Part shown: piece after piece, positions 15,141 through 24,155 of the stretch | Layout of the letters: each line of letters starts with the position of its first letter | Position numbering within the stretch: position 1 is the stretch's first letter | Assembly (NCBI GenBank): GCA_947174235.1 | Contig: CAMWID010000012.1 | Coordinates: 1 to 55,584 of the forward strand | Source of the DNA: an uncultured Porphyromonadaceae bacterium | Lineage (GTDB): Bacteria > Bacteroidota > Bacteroidia > Bacteroidales > Muribaculaceae | DNA: 55,584 nucleotides | Direction of reading: 5' to 3' | Translations under genes and position numbers: made by a program | The notes under the pieces: generated by a model | Databases searched by the model: none | Told to the model about the DNA's origin: nothing | Seen by the model: the letters and a program-made list of their open reading frames with translations, nothing else

Positions 15141-17144
15141 ATGAAAACCAATAAATATATATTTCCTTTCCTGGCACTCGGACTGGCTATGACCTCTTGC
15201 TCCGACTTCCTTGACAAGGAGCCTCTTGACCAAGGTACGGACGCGATCATGTACAAGACACCGGCGCAGTTCGACCAGGCGGCGCTCGCGCTGTACAGCT
15301 TTCCCGGATGGAATAATGCTAATTTCGACGGCAATCTCGACGTTTCCGGAATCGGCGGCAACGGAGGTGGCAGCGCGCCACAGTCAAACGGCACATGGAA
15401 CGGCTGCTACAGCCAGCTTCGCAACATCAATATACTGCTCCAGAAAGCGAATGAATATGGCGACATAGATGCCATATCAAGTTCTGTGGGAACTGCATAT
15501 TTTTTCCGTGCATGGCAACATTTCACCCTGCTCAAAGCTTTCGGAGGAGTCCCGGTGGTGGATCATGTACTCGACACTAACGATCCCGTGCTTTTCGCTC
15601 CGCGCAACAGCCGTTATGAGGTGATGGCACTGATACTCGATGACCTGCATAAAGCTGTAGAACTGCTTCCGAAAAGATCAACACTTCCGGGTCTTGAGAA
15701 TCGCGGCCGTCTTACAAAAGAGGCAGCCCAGGCATTCCTTGCACGTGTGGCACTTCATGAGGCTACTTGGGAGAAATATGTTCCCTCTATCGGTCTTGAT
15801 CTTGACGGCGACGGCACAGCTGTCGGCTCAGGTACTGTCAAGCCCGACGGTTATCCTTCTGTCAACGATATGTTGAAGATCGCACAGGATATGTCGAAGG
15901 CTGTGATCCAGGAAGCGGAGACAGGCACATTCGAACTCTTCAATGCCTGTGATGAACTCAGCTATTACGAGCTCTTCAATATTGATGACGGCGATGGCAA
16001 TGTTTCCAATCACAAAGGGGTCGGCAAGTCTGCAAACAAAGAGTTTATTCTCACCAATGCATATGACTATACCCTCAAGCGTTCCGGCAGGAATATTGCT
16101 CATACGGTTGCGACATGGCAGGCGGTGAATATCAGCGCATACCTTGGCGAGTCTTATGTATGCTCAAACGGTCTTCCGATCTATCTGAGCACCTCAGGTA
16201 GCCTTGACGATGCATATTACAACCCTGATTTCGGTGGATACGACACCTATATGGGTGAGTATGAGAACCGCGACATGCGTTTTGTAGGTACAACCTATCT
16301 ACCTGACCGTCCGGTATACTGCTGCGACGGCGAACACTGGGTGCCACGTACAGAAGCCGGTCCCGCTTATCCGGAAGCTGTGTTCCCCGAAGCTACCGAC
16401 CATTACGATTCCACAGATCCTGCCAACTCAAGCAAGCTTGTGATCTACAATCCGATGATAGGTCTTAACGCCACACACAACGGATATGGTTCCCGTAAGT
16501 TTATGCCGGAGGGTTCAGGACGTGCAGACAACACAGATGCCGCCGACTATCCTATCATCCGCCTTGCGGAAGTACACTGCATTTACGCCGAAGCCACCTG
16601 TGAGCTTGGCAACGGCGCTATCTCAGACGCAGACCTCAACTTCTCTATCAACAAGAACCGTGCACGTGCCTATGTGGCTCCTTTAACAAACGCTTTGATC
16701 GCGAATGTATATGACGCCAACTGGTTTAACTTCGAGACCGGGCGCCATGAGGTTCATAAAATGACAATGATGGATGAGATCCGTCGTGAACGTATGGTTG
16801 AGCTTCACGGAGAAGGTTTCCGTCTTGACGACCTCAAGCGTTGGGGTATCGCCCATATCAATCTCCGCGGTCAGAAACTCGGCCGTAAGATTCTCGGCAC
16901 CTTCTACACAGATCCTACCAAGAAGGTTAACTCACTCCAGTATTCAGGCGAGCCTCTCTACAATCCTGAGACTCGTCCTACTCAATGGGGTCTCGTATCA
17001 GAGGATCCTGCCGATATCGACTACGGACGTCCGATTGCCACGATTCCAGGCAACTGTCTCTGGAGCCAGAGAGATTACCTCGATCCGCTCCCACTTGAGC
17101 AGATCCGTCTTAACCCCAATCTGACTCAGAATCCGGGTTGGTAA
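15141..17144 (+). CDS. SusD/RagB-family lipoprotein of PUL 1
   Basis: The surface glycan-binding lid of the SusC pore. The lipobox TSC places the lipidated Cys at residue 20, followed by the usual SDFLDKEPLD start of SusD proteins. Helical TPR-like segments include TAYFFRAWQHFTLLKAFGGVPVV, and the conserved C-terminal elements MMDEIRRERMVELHGEGFRLDDLKRWG and NPNLTQNPGW are present. At 667 residues it is longer than the common 500-600, with an enlarged middle region. It closes the lipoprotein-SusC-SusD operon and is followed by a terminator. The enzymes expected next lie beyond the Rpn gene pair. Confidence 0.95.
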   Translation: MKTNKYIFPFLALGLAMTSCSDFLDKEPLDQGTDAIMYKTPAQFDQAALALYSFPGWNNANFDGNLDVSGIGGNGGGSAPQSNGTWNGCYSQLRNINILLQKANEYGDIDAISSSVGTAYFFRAWQHFTLLKAFGGVPVVDHVLDTNDPVLFAPRNSRYEVMALILDDLHKAVELLPKRSTLPGLENRGRLTKEAAQAFLARVALHEATWEKYVPSIGLDLDGDGTAVGSGTVKPDGYPSVNDMLKIAQDMSKAVIQEAETGTFELFNACDELSYYELFNIDDGDGNVSNHKGVGKSANKEFILTNAYDYTLKRSGRNIAHTVATWQAVNISAYLGESYVCSNGLPIYLSTSGSLDDAYYNPDFGGYDTYMGEYENRDMRFVGTTYLPDRPVYCCDGEHWVPRTEAGPAYPEAVFPEATDHYDSTDPANSSKLVIYNPMIGLNATHNGYGSRKFMPEGSGRADNTDAADYPIIRLAEVHCIYAEATCELGNGAISDADLNFSINKNRARAYVAPLTNALIANVYDANWFNFETGRHEVHKMTMMDEIRRERMVELHGEGFRLDDLKRWGIAHINLRGQKLGRKILGTFYTDPTKKVNSLQYSGEPLYNPETRPTQWGLVSEDPADIDYGRPIATIPGNCLWSQRDYLDPLPLEQIRLNPNLTQNPGW

Positions 17145-17322
17145 TCAGAAATCGGAATATTTTAAAACGGAAAATCCAAAAGTAAAAAAGATTGTTTTAG
17201 GTTCACTATCTTTTGATTGACTCAATAAAGTTGTTTAAACTTTAATTTGAATCCAATCCAAACCGAAAAAGATTTTATTTCATCATTAATAGGTTAAAAT
17301 GTAGGAAAGCAGGTTAGGCTGC

Positions 17323-17359
17323 AAAAAGAGCGAGGCGCATGCCCCGCTCTTTATTTTTT
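17323..17359 (+). terminator. terminator of the PUL 1 SusCD operon
   Basis: AAAGAGCG (17325-17332) pairs with CGCTCTTT (17345-17352), with an inner GGC/GCC extension, followed by TTTTTT (17354-17359). The reverse strand also has an A/T tract, so it may serve the converging Rpn gene as well. The 180 bp between the susD stop and this site hold nothing else that I can identify. Confidence 0.8.
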
Positions 17360-17387
17360 AGATTACGTCAAAATATGGGAAAAGATT

Positions 17388-18314
17388 TCAAAAATATTTT
17401 GCCACTTCATCCGGTGTTAGAGCCAGGTATCGGGCTATGGTGGATGCATCCAACCCTGCATTCCTCATCGTGCGGATATTGGTTGCCAGGGTTTCCTCTC
17501 TCCCTTTCTCCATACCTTTCTCCATACCTTTCTCCATGCCTTTCTCCATGCCTTTCTCCATGCCTTCTTTCAGACCTTCTTTCAGACCTTCTTTCCTGCC
17601 TCGTTGCTCGGCATATTCGATAACTGCGACACCGTCGCGATATACCTTCAGAGACTCGTCATAATTAAGACGCTCCTGTCTTGACAGGGAATTGAGATTG
17701 CAGACCTCCTCAAGTCTGCCGAAAATCATATTCTGTGCCTTGAACGGCATCCTTTCAAGTGTCTCCATATGCTTAAGTATATAAATCCATCTTTCAAAAT
17801 CTGTCTCACACTCCGATTCGCTCTTCTCCATCTTGGGAAGCGTTATATAGTAAAGATGCAGTTTGTCCGAAAATTGTTCAGTTGTGCCCTTGAAATGCAA
17901 TGACACTTCAGAACAGAGGGTCCAGTCCTTGAGACCGTCCATATAGAAATTAAGGAAGAATATGCCGTAAACCCTTTTGACATCGAAATTCCATTCCTTT
18001 CCACGTTCTCCCTGCTGCGCTATCGCCGAAGCGACATAGAAGATTGAACGGTCTTTGAAAAAAGGTTGTGCGGCGTTCTGCATCTCAACAATCACGTGTT
18101 CTCCATTCTCTGTGGTGCAGTAGATGTCATAGATGATCCTTCTGCCATCAAAGAACTGGGGAAATATCTCCTTGTCGCGGAAGACAATGTCGACTATCGG
18201 ATTTTCTCCATGAATCAATTCATTGAGAAAACTGATCAGGAGATCCTTGTGAATTTCCTGACCGAAGATCCTCTTGAACCCTTCATCAGTGAATGGATTG
18301 ATATATTTCCCCAT
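17388..18314 (-). CDS. Rpn family PD-(D/E)XK nuclease / putative transposase
   Basis: A member of the PDDEXK_2 (Rpn, recombination-promoting nuclease) group. These are DNA endonucleases related to transposases and are common in Bacteroidales in multiple copies. The sequence opens with MGKYINPFTDEGFKRIFGQE and carries the core GRRIIYDIYCTTENGEHVIVEMQ with the catalytic D and E-x-Q, then FKDRSIFYVASAIAQQG. The C-terminal part holds a charged repeat of four-residue units (EGLK, EGME, KGME) encoded by eight 12-bp DNA repeats, then a conserved TNIRTMRNAGLDASTIARYL tail. The ATG at 18314 is chosen over an upstream in-frame ATG because the promoter (18341-18371) lies between them and the paralogue starts identically. 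Divergent from its paralogue at 18491. Confidence 0.88.
   Translation of the reverse strand: MGKYINPFTDEGFKRIFGQEIHKDLLISFLNELIHGENPIVDIVFRDKEIFPQFFDGRRIIYDIYCTTENGEHVIVEMQNAAQPFFKDRSIFYVASAIAQQGERGKEWNFDVKRVYGIFFLNFYMDGLKDWTLCSEVSLHFKGTTEQFSDKLHLYYITLPKMEKSESECETDFERWIYILKHMETLERMPFKAQNMIFGRLEEVCNLNSLSRQERLNYDESLKVYRDGVAVIEYAEQRGRKEGLKEGLKEGMEKGMEKGMEKGMEKGMEKGREETLATNIRTMRNAGLDASTIARYLALTPDEVAKYF
17504..17599. repeat. eight 12-bp tandem repeats inside the Rpn gene
   Basis: Two CTTTCTCCATAC, three CTTTCTCCATGC, two CTTCTTTCAGAC and one CTTCTTTCCTGC units run without gaps. Each encodes four residues on the minus strand (MEKG, LKEG). Unit gain or loss keeps the frame, so it would change the length of the helical linker without inactivating the gene. 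The paralogue at 18491 has no such expansion. Confidence 0.9.
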
Positions 18315-18340
18315 AATATTTTGTATTTGTTTTAATTTCA

Positions 18341-18371
18341 CAAATATACGCATTTTTAGAATAATCTCAAA
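18341..18371 (-). promoter_or_regulatory. promoter of the minus-strand Rpn gene
   Basis: On the minus strand, -33 TTTG is at 18371-18368 and -7 TATATTTG at 18348-18341, 19 nt apart. Transcription would start about 20 nt before the ATG at 18314. Confidence 0.7.
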
Positions 18372-18433
18372 AGATATTGGAAATTATTAAAAAAAATACA
18401 CGCAGATTAAACAAGTGCTAATTTACAAAAAAT

Positions 18434-18464
18434 TTTGTTTTTAGATCAATAATTTGTATATTTG
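18434..18464 (+). promoter_or_regulatory. promoter of the plus-strand Rpn gene
   Basis: -33 TTTG at 18434-18437 and -7 TATATTTG at 18457-18464, 19 nt apart. The same -7 sequence drives the divergent paralogue, so the two genes have matched back-to-back promoters within 177 bp. An in-frame ATG at 18464 falls in the -7 box, and the true start is 18491. Confidence 0.7.
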
Positions 18465-18490
18465 TGAATCAAAATCAAAACATTGGAATT

Positions 18491-19345
18491 ATGGGGAAGT
18501 ATATCAATCCATTTACCGATGCCGGGTTCAAAAGGATCTTCGGTCAGGAGGCAAATAAAGATCTTCTGATAAACTTTCTCAATGAAATCATTCAGGGAGA
18601 AAGCCCCATTGTAGATGTGAAATATCATGACAAGGAGATATTTCCACAATTCTACGATGGCAGACGTATAATATACGACATCTATTGCACCACTCAGGAC
18701 GGGGAGCATGTGATTGTGGAGATGCAGAACGCGTCTCAGCCATTTTTTAAGGACAGATCTATTTTTTATGCCGCTTCTGCCATTGCACAGCAAGGAATGG
18801 CGGGAAAAGAGTGGAGTTTCGATATTAAGAGGGTATATGGAATATTTTTCTTGAATTTCATACTCAATGATGCGCACAATTGGAAACTCAAGACTGAGGT
18901 GGTATTGAAATTTAAGGAAACGGATGAACTATTTTCCGATAAACTGCATCTATTCTATATTACCCTTCCCAAGATGACAAAAAGGGAAGACGAGTGTGTG
19001 ACTGATTTTGAAAGATGGATTTATAATCTCAAGCATATGGAAACAATGGAAAGAATGCCGTTCAAAGGTAACAATATGATTTTTGGTCGTCTCGAAGAGG
19101 TTTCGAATCTTAATGCTCTGAGCAGGCAAGAACGTATGAATTATGAAGAGTCCCTCAAAGTCTACAGAGACAACAAGGCAATATTGTCTTATGCGATAGA
19201 ACAAGGATTCGAGCAAGGAATTGAAAAAGGGAAAGTCGAAACATTGTCTGCCAATATCCGAAACATGCGCAATGCAGGGTTAGACAATCCCACGATTGCC
19301 AAATATTTAGGATTGTCTGTTGAGGAAATCCTGAGCTATTCTTAA
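18491..19345 (+). CDS. Rpn family PD-(D/E)XK nuclease, divergent paralogue
   Basis: A 284-residue paralogue of the 17388-18314 product, colinear with it except for the shortened repeat tail. It has the same start (MGKYINPFTDAGFKRIFGQE) and the nuclease core GRRIIYDIYCTTQDGEHVIVEMQ. The internal block FERWIYNLKHMETMERMPFK and the terminal ANIRNMRNAGLDNPTIAKYLG are shared too. The tail has only EQGFEQGIEKGK in place of the long EGM repeat. Visibly more A/T-rich than the SusCD genes, which fits acquisition. The pair sits between the PUL 1 transport operon and its probable enzyme genes. A terminator hairpin follows at 19381. Confidence 0.87.
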   Translation: MGKYINPFTDAGFKRIFGQEANKDLLINFLNEIIQGESPIVDVKYHDKEIFPQFYDGRRIIYDIYCTTQDGEHVIVEMQNASQPFFKDRSIFYAASAIAQQGMAGKEWSFDIKRVYGIFFLNFILNDAHNWKLKTEVVLKFKETDELFSDKLHLFYITLPKMTKREDECVTDFERWIYNLKHMETMERMPFKGNNMIFGRLEEVSNLNALSRQERMNYEESLKVYRDNKAILSYAIEQGFEQGIEKGKVETLSANIRNMRNAGLDNPTIAKYLGLSVEEILSYS

Positions 19346-19380
19346 TTCCTCATTTCCAGACATGACGAATTCAAGATATG

Positions 19381-19421
19381 AAGAGCAATTGAAACTATTG
19401 ATATTTCAATTGCTCTTATTT
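19381..19421 (+). terminator. terminator after the plus-strand Rpn gene
   Basis: A 14-bp perfect stem, AAGAGCAATTGAAA (19381-19394) with TTTCAATTGCTCTT (19404-19417), with a 9-nt loop, followed by ATTTC. The T-tract is weak but the stem is strong. The 170 bp from here to the hydrolase gene are A/T-rich, and I could not place a promoter there. Confidence 0.65.
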
Positions 19422-19591
19422 CATAACATATACTATCCTATCGCTGTCCTCTTGATAAATATGCAATGTCTATCATATCTCTTTTGTCCTCTCATAATAT
19501 CAATTTATCATTTAAGTGTAAGAAAGCTTTTATACGTATATATATTAAAAGGAATCTTTATATTGACTTTAAACCCAAACATCATAAACAT

Positions 19592-20872
19592 ATGTACAAA
19601 TTACTGTTAACAATTATTCTGGCAGTATCCTCGCTCCACGTTCTCAGAGCAAATGCCAATAACAGTTCTGACAATATCAGTGTGGGAAAGTTCCATAACG
19701 GTGTAATACTTGATACGAAAGACGCGATATTTGACCTTATTTCAGGAGAGGAAGGAGACCGCGTCTGTCTACGGTTACCGGTCGGGACTAAAAAAATAAG
19801 AGCCGTGCTATATTGTCACCAGAATATGACCGAAGAAGTATTATTCCGCAGCAAACTGTTCCGTAGTCGTATGGACAGTCTCGGTATCGCAATGGTTTTT
19901 ATCCAGAATGGCTCTCAGGACTGGGATGTATCCAAAGGTTGTCAAGATCGTTTTGAGAAAATAATGGATGAACTCGCCACAGCAAGCGGACACCCGGAAA
20001 TAGCACAGGCGCCAGTTATACCTTTCGGACATTCAGCACAGGCAACATTTCCATGGAATTTTGCCGCCTGGAATCCTGACCGCACGCTTTGCATAATATC
20101 TTATCATGGCGACGCACCCCGCACAAATCTTTGTGGATATGGCAGAGCGAACATTGAATGGGGACGCACAAGAAACATAGACAGTATCCCGGGATTGATG
20201 ATAGAAGGAGAATATGAATGGTGGGAGGCAAGGGTAAGACCCGCTTTGGCTTTCCGCATGATGTATCCGGAAAGCCGTATCTCCTTTTTATGCGATGCCG
20301 GGAAAGGGCACTTCGATTTAAGTGAAGAAACTCAGGATTACATTGCGAAGTTCATTGAAAAATCACTCGTTGATCCCCGTCCGACCGGAGGAGAATATTA
20401 TTCCCGCTGGTTTGAAGATGGCACAGAAAGCCCTGACCCCCACGATCAGTTCTGGTATCATGACAAAGAGATGGTCAGTCTTACCAAAGCCCGATATAAA
20501 GCATCTTTGGGTAAGAAAATGCAATATCTTTCAGCTAAAATCAATGGCAACACCATATCCTTCAATCCAGACAGTCATATCAAGATGAATATAACTGTCG
20601 ATACTCCTGAATTTACGGTCGAACCTTATTTTATTAATGAAAATCATGACTCGGAAAGCAATAAACACGCATCGGTAAAGCCTCGTGTGGTGATATTGTC
20701 CGGACCGGTGATTCAGACCGGGGAATATAGTTTCAAATATGATCCCGATTATTTCGGCAAAGACCCCGACAGACTTTGGAGCGGTATAACCCTGTGTCTT
20801 GAGGCAGATGGTGATGAAAATTACAAATCGGCAGTCCAGGAACTGAATATCCGTATTAATACGGAATTTTGA
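19592..20872 (+). CDS. secreted alpha/beta-hydrolase-fold protein, putative esterase
   Basis: A 426-residue exported protein with a signal peptide of about 20 residues. The central domain reads as an alpha/beta hydrolase. An RAVLYCHQNM strand near the oxyanion region is followed by the nucleophile elbow FGHSAQA (G-x-S-x-x), and a later GKGHFDLS supplies a likely catalytic His. The C-terminal 130 residues after EKSLVDPRPTGGEYYSRWF form a separate beta-rich domain. I do not recognise a characterised family, and de-acetylation or another ester cleavage on the PUL 1 glycan is an inference from the fold and neighbours. The upstream in-frame extension to 19466 is rejected because the signal peptide begins at the ATG at 19592. 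Confidence 0.65.
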   Translation: MYKLLLTIILAVSSLHVLRANANNSSDNISVGKFHNGVILDTKDAIFDLISGEEGDRVCLRLPVGTKKIRAVLYCHQNMTEEVLFRSKLFRSRMDSLGIAMVFIQNGSQDWDVSKGCQDRFEKIMDELATASGHPEIAQAPVIPFGHSAQATFPWNFAAWNPDRTLCIISYHGDAPRTNLCGYGRANIEWGRTRNIDSIPGLMIEGEYEWWEARVRPALAFRMMYPESRISFLCDAGKGHFDLSEETQDYIAKFIEKSLVDPRPTGGEYYSRWFEDGTESPDPHDQFWYHDKEMVSLTKARYKASLGKKMQYLSAKINGNTISFNPDSHIKMNITVDTPEFTVEPYFINENHDSESNKHASVKPRVVILSGPVIQTGEYSFKYDPDYFGKDPDRLWSGITLCLEADGDENYKSAVQELNIRINTEF

Positions 20873-21091
20873 ATACGATTCAATTCATCTCTTTTAAATT
20901 AAAAAATGAATAAGTAGCTGCAGACAATAACTGACATAATGGATATGGAATCATTCGGATGAGATCAAATTAGGATCTGAAGTAGTAATATACAGACACT
21001 ATCATTGATAATACGAAGTGAAGATCACCATGGAAGGTAATAGACATATGATCATTTATTGTTCGTAGCTACTTAAATATCTTATGAGCAT

Positions 21092-21895
21092 ATGAAGCAG
21101 TTAATACTGTTTTTGAAATTTATTCTTGGGATATGTCTTTTCTTTCCATTGCCGTTGAAGGCGCAGGAGGTCAATGACACTGTCAGGGTGTTGTTCATCG
21201 GTAACAGCTACACCCATTATCATGATCTGCCGGAAATGGTGAGACAGATTGCAAGCCATGCCGGGATGCATGAGAAAATGAAGGTATCTTCCACATCCTT
21301 TACTCCGGGCGGATGCACGTTCAAAAAACATCTCGAAAACCCCGAACTTGTGAAAGCCCTTAAAAACGGCAAATGGGATTTCGTGGTACTACAAGAACAA
21401 AGCACCGCCCCGGCTCAGAAAACAAAATCCGTAATAGAAAACGTCTATCCGTATGCCGCGCGCCTTGCAGCCCTTGCCACGGAAGGAAGTCCTGACACCA
21501 AGGTGATATTCTATATGACCTGGGGACACAAAGACGGATTTGCACCGGCTGCCGATCACTACCCGATTATTACGACATATGAAGGGATGCAAGACCGCCT
21601 CATTACAAGTTATATCGAGATGGCTCACGACAACGGCGCGATGTGCGCACCGGTAGGTATGGCGTGGAAAAAGATGAGGAAAGAACGCCCGTATGACACC
21701 CTGTATTGGCCTGACAGAAGTCATCCCTCCCGCCTCGGCACATATCTCGCCGCCAACGTGATATATTCTACTATGCTCGGGAAACCATATCAGACCACCT
21801 GGACCGGCGGTCTTGATGCCGGACTTGCCGAATATATCCAGCAAACGGCACAACAAACTGTCTTTGACAACAGATCGCTTTTGAATATCAAATAA
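21092..21895 (+). CDS. SGNH/GDSL-like hydrolase, putative carbohydrate esterase
   Basis: A 267-residue exported protein with signal peptide about 1-25 ending PLKAQ. The SGNH fold is shown by block I FIGNSYT (Ser 39), a GGCTF stretch in the position of block II, WDFVVLQEQS in block III and DRSHPSRLGTYLAA near the C-terminus carrying the catalytic Asp and His. The block III FVVLQEQS form is typical of the DUF4886-like branch. The likely role is ester removal, probably acetyl, from the PUL 1 polysaccharide. The 219 bp upstream contain no feature that I can support. Confidence 0.75.
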   Translation: MKQLILFLKFILGICLFFPLPLKAQEVNDTVRVLFIGNSYTHYHDLPEMVRQIASHAGMHEKMKVSSTSFTPGGCTFKKHLENPELVKALKNGKWDFVVLQEQSTAPAQKTKSVIENVYPYAARLAALATEGSPDTKVIFYMTWGHKDGFAPAADHYPIITTYEGMQDRLITSYIEMAHDNGAMCAPVGMAWKKMRKERPYDTLYWPDRSHPSRLGTYLAANVIYSTMLGKPYQTTWTGGLDAGLAEYIQQTAQQTVFDNRSLLNIK

Positions 21896-22016
21896 TCGCC
21901 TGCTTTCATATCGTAATACCTATTTTCAGGAGTATGATTTTATGTATTTTCCGGAAACTCGCTCAGAATTATGCAATTTGACCGGTAGATATTGCTTATG
22001 GTTGAAGAAATGTTTG

Positions 22017-22024
22017 TATATTTG
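22017..22024 (+). promoter_or_regulatory. -7 box ahead of the GH43 gene
   Basis: TATATTTG, 38 nt before the ATG at 22062. The best -33 candidate (TTG at 21992-21994) is 22 nt away, slightly long. The box places the start at 22062 and not at the upstream in-frame ATG at 21942. Confidence 0.5.
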
Positions 22025-22061
22025 TAAAAAACTAACCGAAATAGCTTCTCATTCATATTTT

Positions 22062-24137
22062 ATGAAAAAAATCTGTATTCTATTAACCTTAATTCTTACT
22101 GCATCCGGATGCCTCGCGCAAACAAAATCGTGGAGCGCAGACAATGGCAACGGAACGTTTACCAACCCCCTTACATATGACGAATTTTCCGATCCCGATA
22201 TCATACGTGTGGGTGACGATTATTATCTGGCAGGCACGACAATGCACACGGTTCCGGGTCTTGTGATCCTTCATTCCAAAGATCTCGTAAACTGGGAAAA
22301 CGTGTCATATTGCTTCGACCGTTTCGACTTCGACGACGATGCATTTTCTCTCAAAAACGGCAAGGAGATCTATGGACAGGGCATATGGGCTCCATGTATC
22401 CGCTACAACAATGGAAAATTTTATCTCTACAGCAATGTCAACGGAAAAGGGCTACAATGCTATGTGAGCGACAAAATCGAAGGCCCTTGGAAACACATAA
22501 ACATGGAGGGGAGGATATACGATCTCAGCGTTCTCTTCGACGATGACGGAAAGATTTATGCCATCCATGGCTACGGAGAAGTGAAATGTACCGAACTTAA
22601 ACCCGATATGAGCGGTCCTATAGAAGAAACCGAACGGGTGATCATTCCTGAAGGGAGTTCCGTAGGAGAAGGACATCACATGTATAAGATAGACGGGATG
22701 TATTATCTGATATCCACGGATTACGTCCCTAACGGACGCACACTGTGCTCACGTTCAAAAAGTATCTGGGGACCATACGAAACCTGCGTGATCACCGCAG
22801 ACGAGACTTTCGGTTATCATGCCGCCCCCATGACTGAGATAAAAGGGAGAATCATGCCCGACGGATATCCCGTAAGCATCACGCCCCCGGATCCCGACAA
22901 GACACGCGCCTCAAATATCCATCAGGGAGGAATAGTATCCACTCCCGACGGACAATGGTGGGCTCTTCTGATGATGGATTTCCATTCTCTCGGACGTACC
23001 GTCACTCTTGCCCCGATCACCTGGAAAGACGGCTGGCCCATGATCGGTCTTGAGGGGAATCTCGGCAGGGCGCCACGCACATGGCTGAAACCCAATACCG
23101 CCGCTCGCGACACCGAACCTATCCACGCTCCATACGAACGCAGCGATAATTTCAACGGCAAAAGCCTTGCACGCGTATGGCAGTGGAACCACAATCCGGA
23201 TGACAAGATGTGGAGTCTCACAAAAGGGAAACTCAGACTGAAAACAATGCCTGCGGATCAACTGATGTGGGCACGCAACACTCTAACCCAAAGAGCTATC
23301 GGCCCGGAATCGATAACAACCGTAGAACTCGACGCATCCAATCTTAAAGACGGCGACGTGTGCGGATTGGGCAACATAAACGTGCCCTGCTCCTGGGCAG
23401 GATTGGTAAAAAAAGATGGCAAACTGATTCTGCGCAGATTCGAACAGCTTGACAACGACACCCTTGACGTGCCCGTGACGCTTAAAGACAACCGGATATG
23501 GCTCCGTTTCATCGGAGATTTCGACAATGACAAAGGTCGTTACGCATATTCCACCGACGGCTCGACATTCCATGATCTCGGAGGAGACATGACCCTCAGC
23601 TATCAGCTTATCACATTCCAGGGAGCGAGAATGTCGCTGTTCGCATTCAATACTCTGGGTAAAAACGGCGGTTACGCGGAATTTGACAATTTCACAGTCG
23701 AGGAACCCAAGGCTGACCGTTCCGGCTACATCCCTTTCGGAAAGACGTTCCGTATCATAAATCTTGCAACCGGTCTGCCGATGGATGCCACCCGTCATGG
23801 ATTGATGTATGACACACATGCAGACGCCGACAACGATCAGACACGATTCCGTGTGATCGACAGAGGAAACGGCAAAGTCGTGCTCCAATGTGCCGACGGA
23901 CGATATGTATTTGTATCAGGATTCGGACTTCCGGGTGACGTAAGACTTACGGACGACATCAATCTCGCGGAGGAATTCATGTGGCAGGATTATCTGAACA
24001 AGGAGTTCATGCTCATGTCTACCCGCACACACCGCTACATCGGCAAGAGTCCCACAACGGGCAGTCCATATTCCATGGATTATACAGGTTCCGACCCTGC
24101 CCGAAGAAACGGCGCGGTATTCCGCTGGGAAGAATAA
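22062..24137 (+). CDS. glycoside hydrolase family 43 with C-terminal sandwich and beta-trefoil modules
   Basis: An exported exo- or endo-acting arabinofuranosidase/xylosidase-type enzyme of 691 residues. The signal peptide is about 1-19. The five-bladed propeller domain shows the GH43 catalytic acids: general base Asp in SDPDIIRV (about 44), the modulating Asp in IYDLSVLFDDDGK, and the acid Glu in SSVGEGHHMYK. A GH43_C2-like concanavalin sandwich follows (about 365-560, FNGKSLARVWQWNH to YAEFDNFTVEE). The last 125 residues, starting KTFRIINLATGLPMDA with a GKVVLQCADGRYVFVSG repeat, look like a fascin- or ricin-type beta-trefoil, a probable glycan-binding module. A strong terminator follows. 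Confidence 0.87.
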   Translation: MKKICILLTLILTASGCLAQTKSWSADNGNGTFTNPLTYDEFSDPDIIRVGDDYYLAGTTMHTVPGLVILHSKDLVNWENVSYCFDRFDFDDDAFSLKNGKEIYGQGIWAPCIRYNNGKFYLYSNVNGKGLQCYVSDKIEGPWKHINMEGRIYDLSVLFDDDGKIYAIHGYGEVKCTELKPDMSGPIEETERVIIPEGSSVGEGHHMYKIDGMYYLISTDYVPNGRTLCSRSKSIWGPYETCVITADETFGYHAAPMTEIKGRIMPDGYPVSITPPDPDKTRASNIHQGGIVSTPDGQWWALLMMDFHSLGRTVTLAPITWKDGWPMIGLEGNLGRAPRTWLKPNTAARDTEPIHAPYERSDNFNGKSLARVWQWNHNPDDKMWSLTKGKLRLKTMPADQLMWARNTLTQRAIGPESITTVELDASNLKDGDVCGLGNINVPCSWAGLVKKDGKLILRRFEQLDNDTLDVPVTLKDNRIWLRFIGDFDNDKGRYAYSTDGSTFHDLGGDMTLSYQLITFQGARMSLFAFNTLGKNGGYAEFDNFTVEEPKADRSGYIPFGKTFRIINLATGLPMDATRHGLMYDTHADADNDQTRFRVIDRGNGKVVLQCADGRYVFVSGFGLPGDVRLTDDINLAEEFMWQDYLNKEFMLMSTRTHRYIGKSPTTGSPYSMDYTGSDPARRNGAVFRWEE

Positions 24138-24155
24138 GAAATAGCACATACATCT

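Noticed and set aside
17504..17599. CRISPR-like array
   Set aside because: The 12-bp units are contiguous without spacers, encode an in-frame protein repeat, and no cas genes are present.
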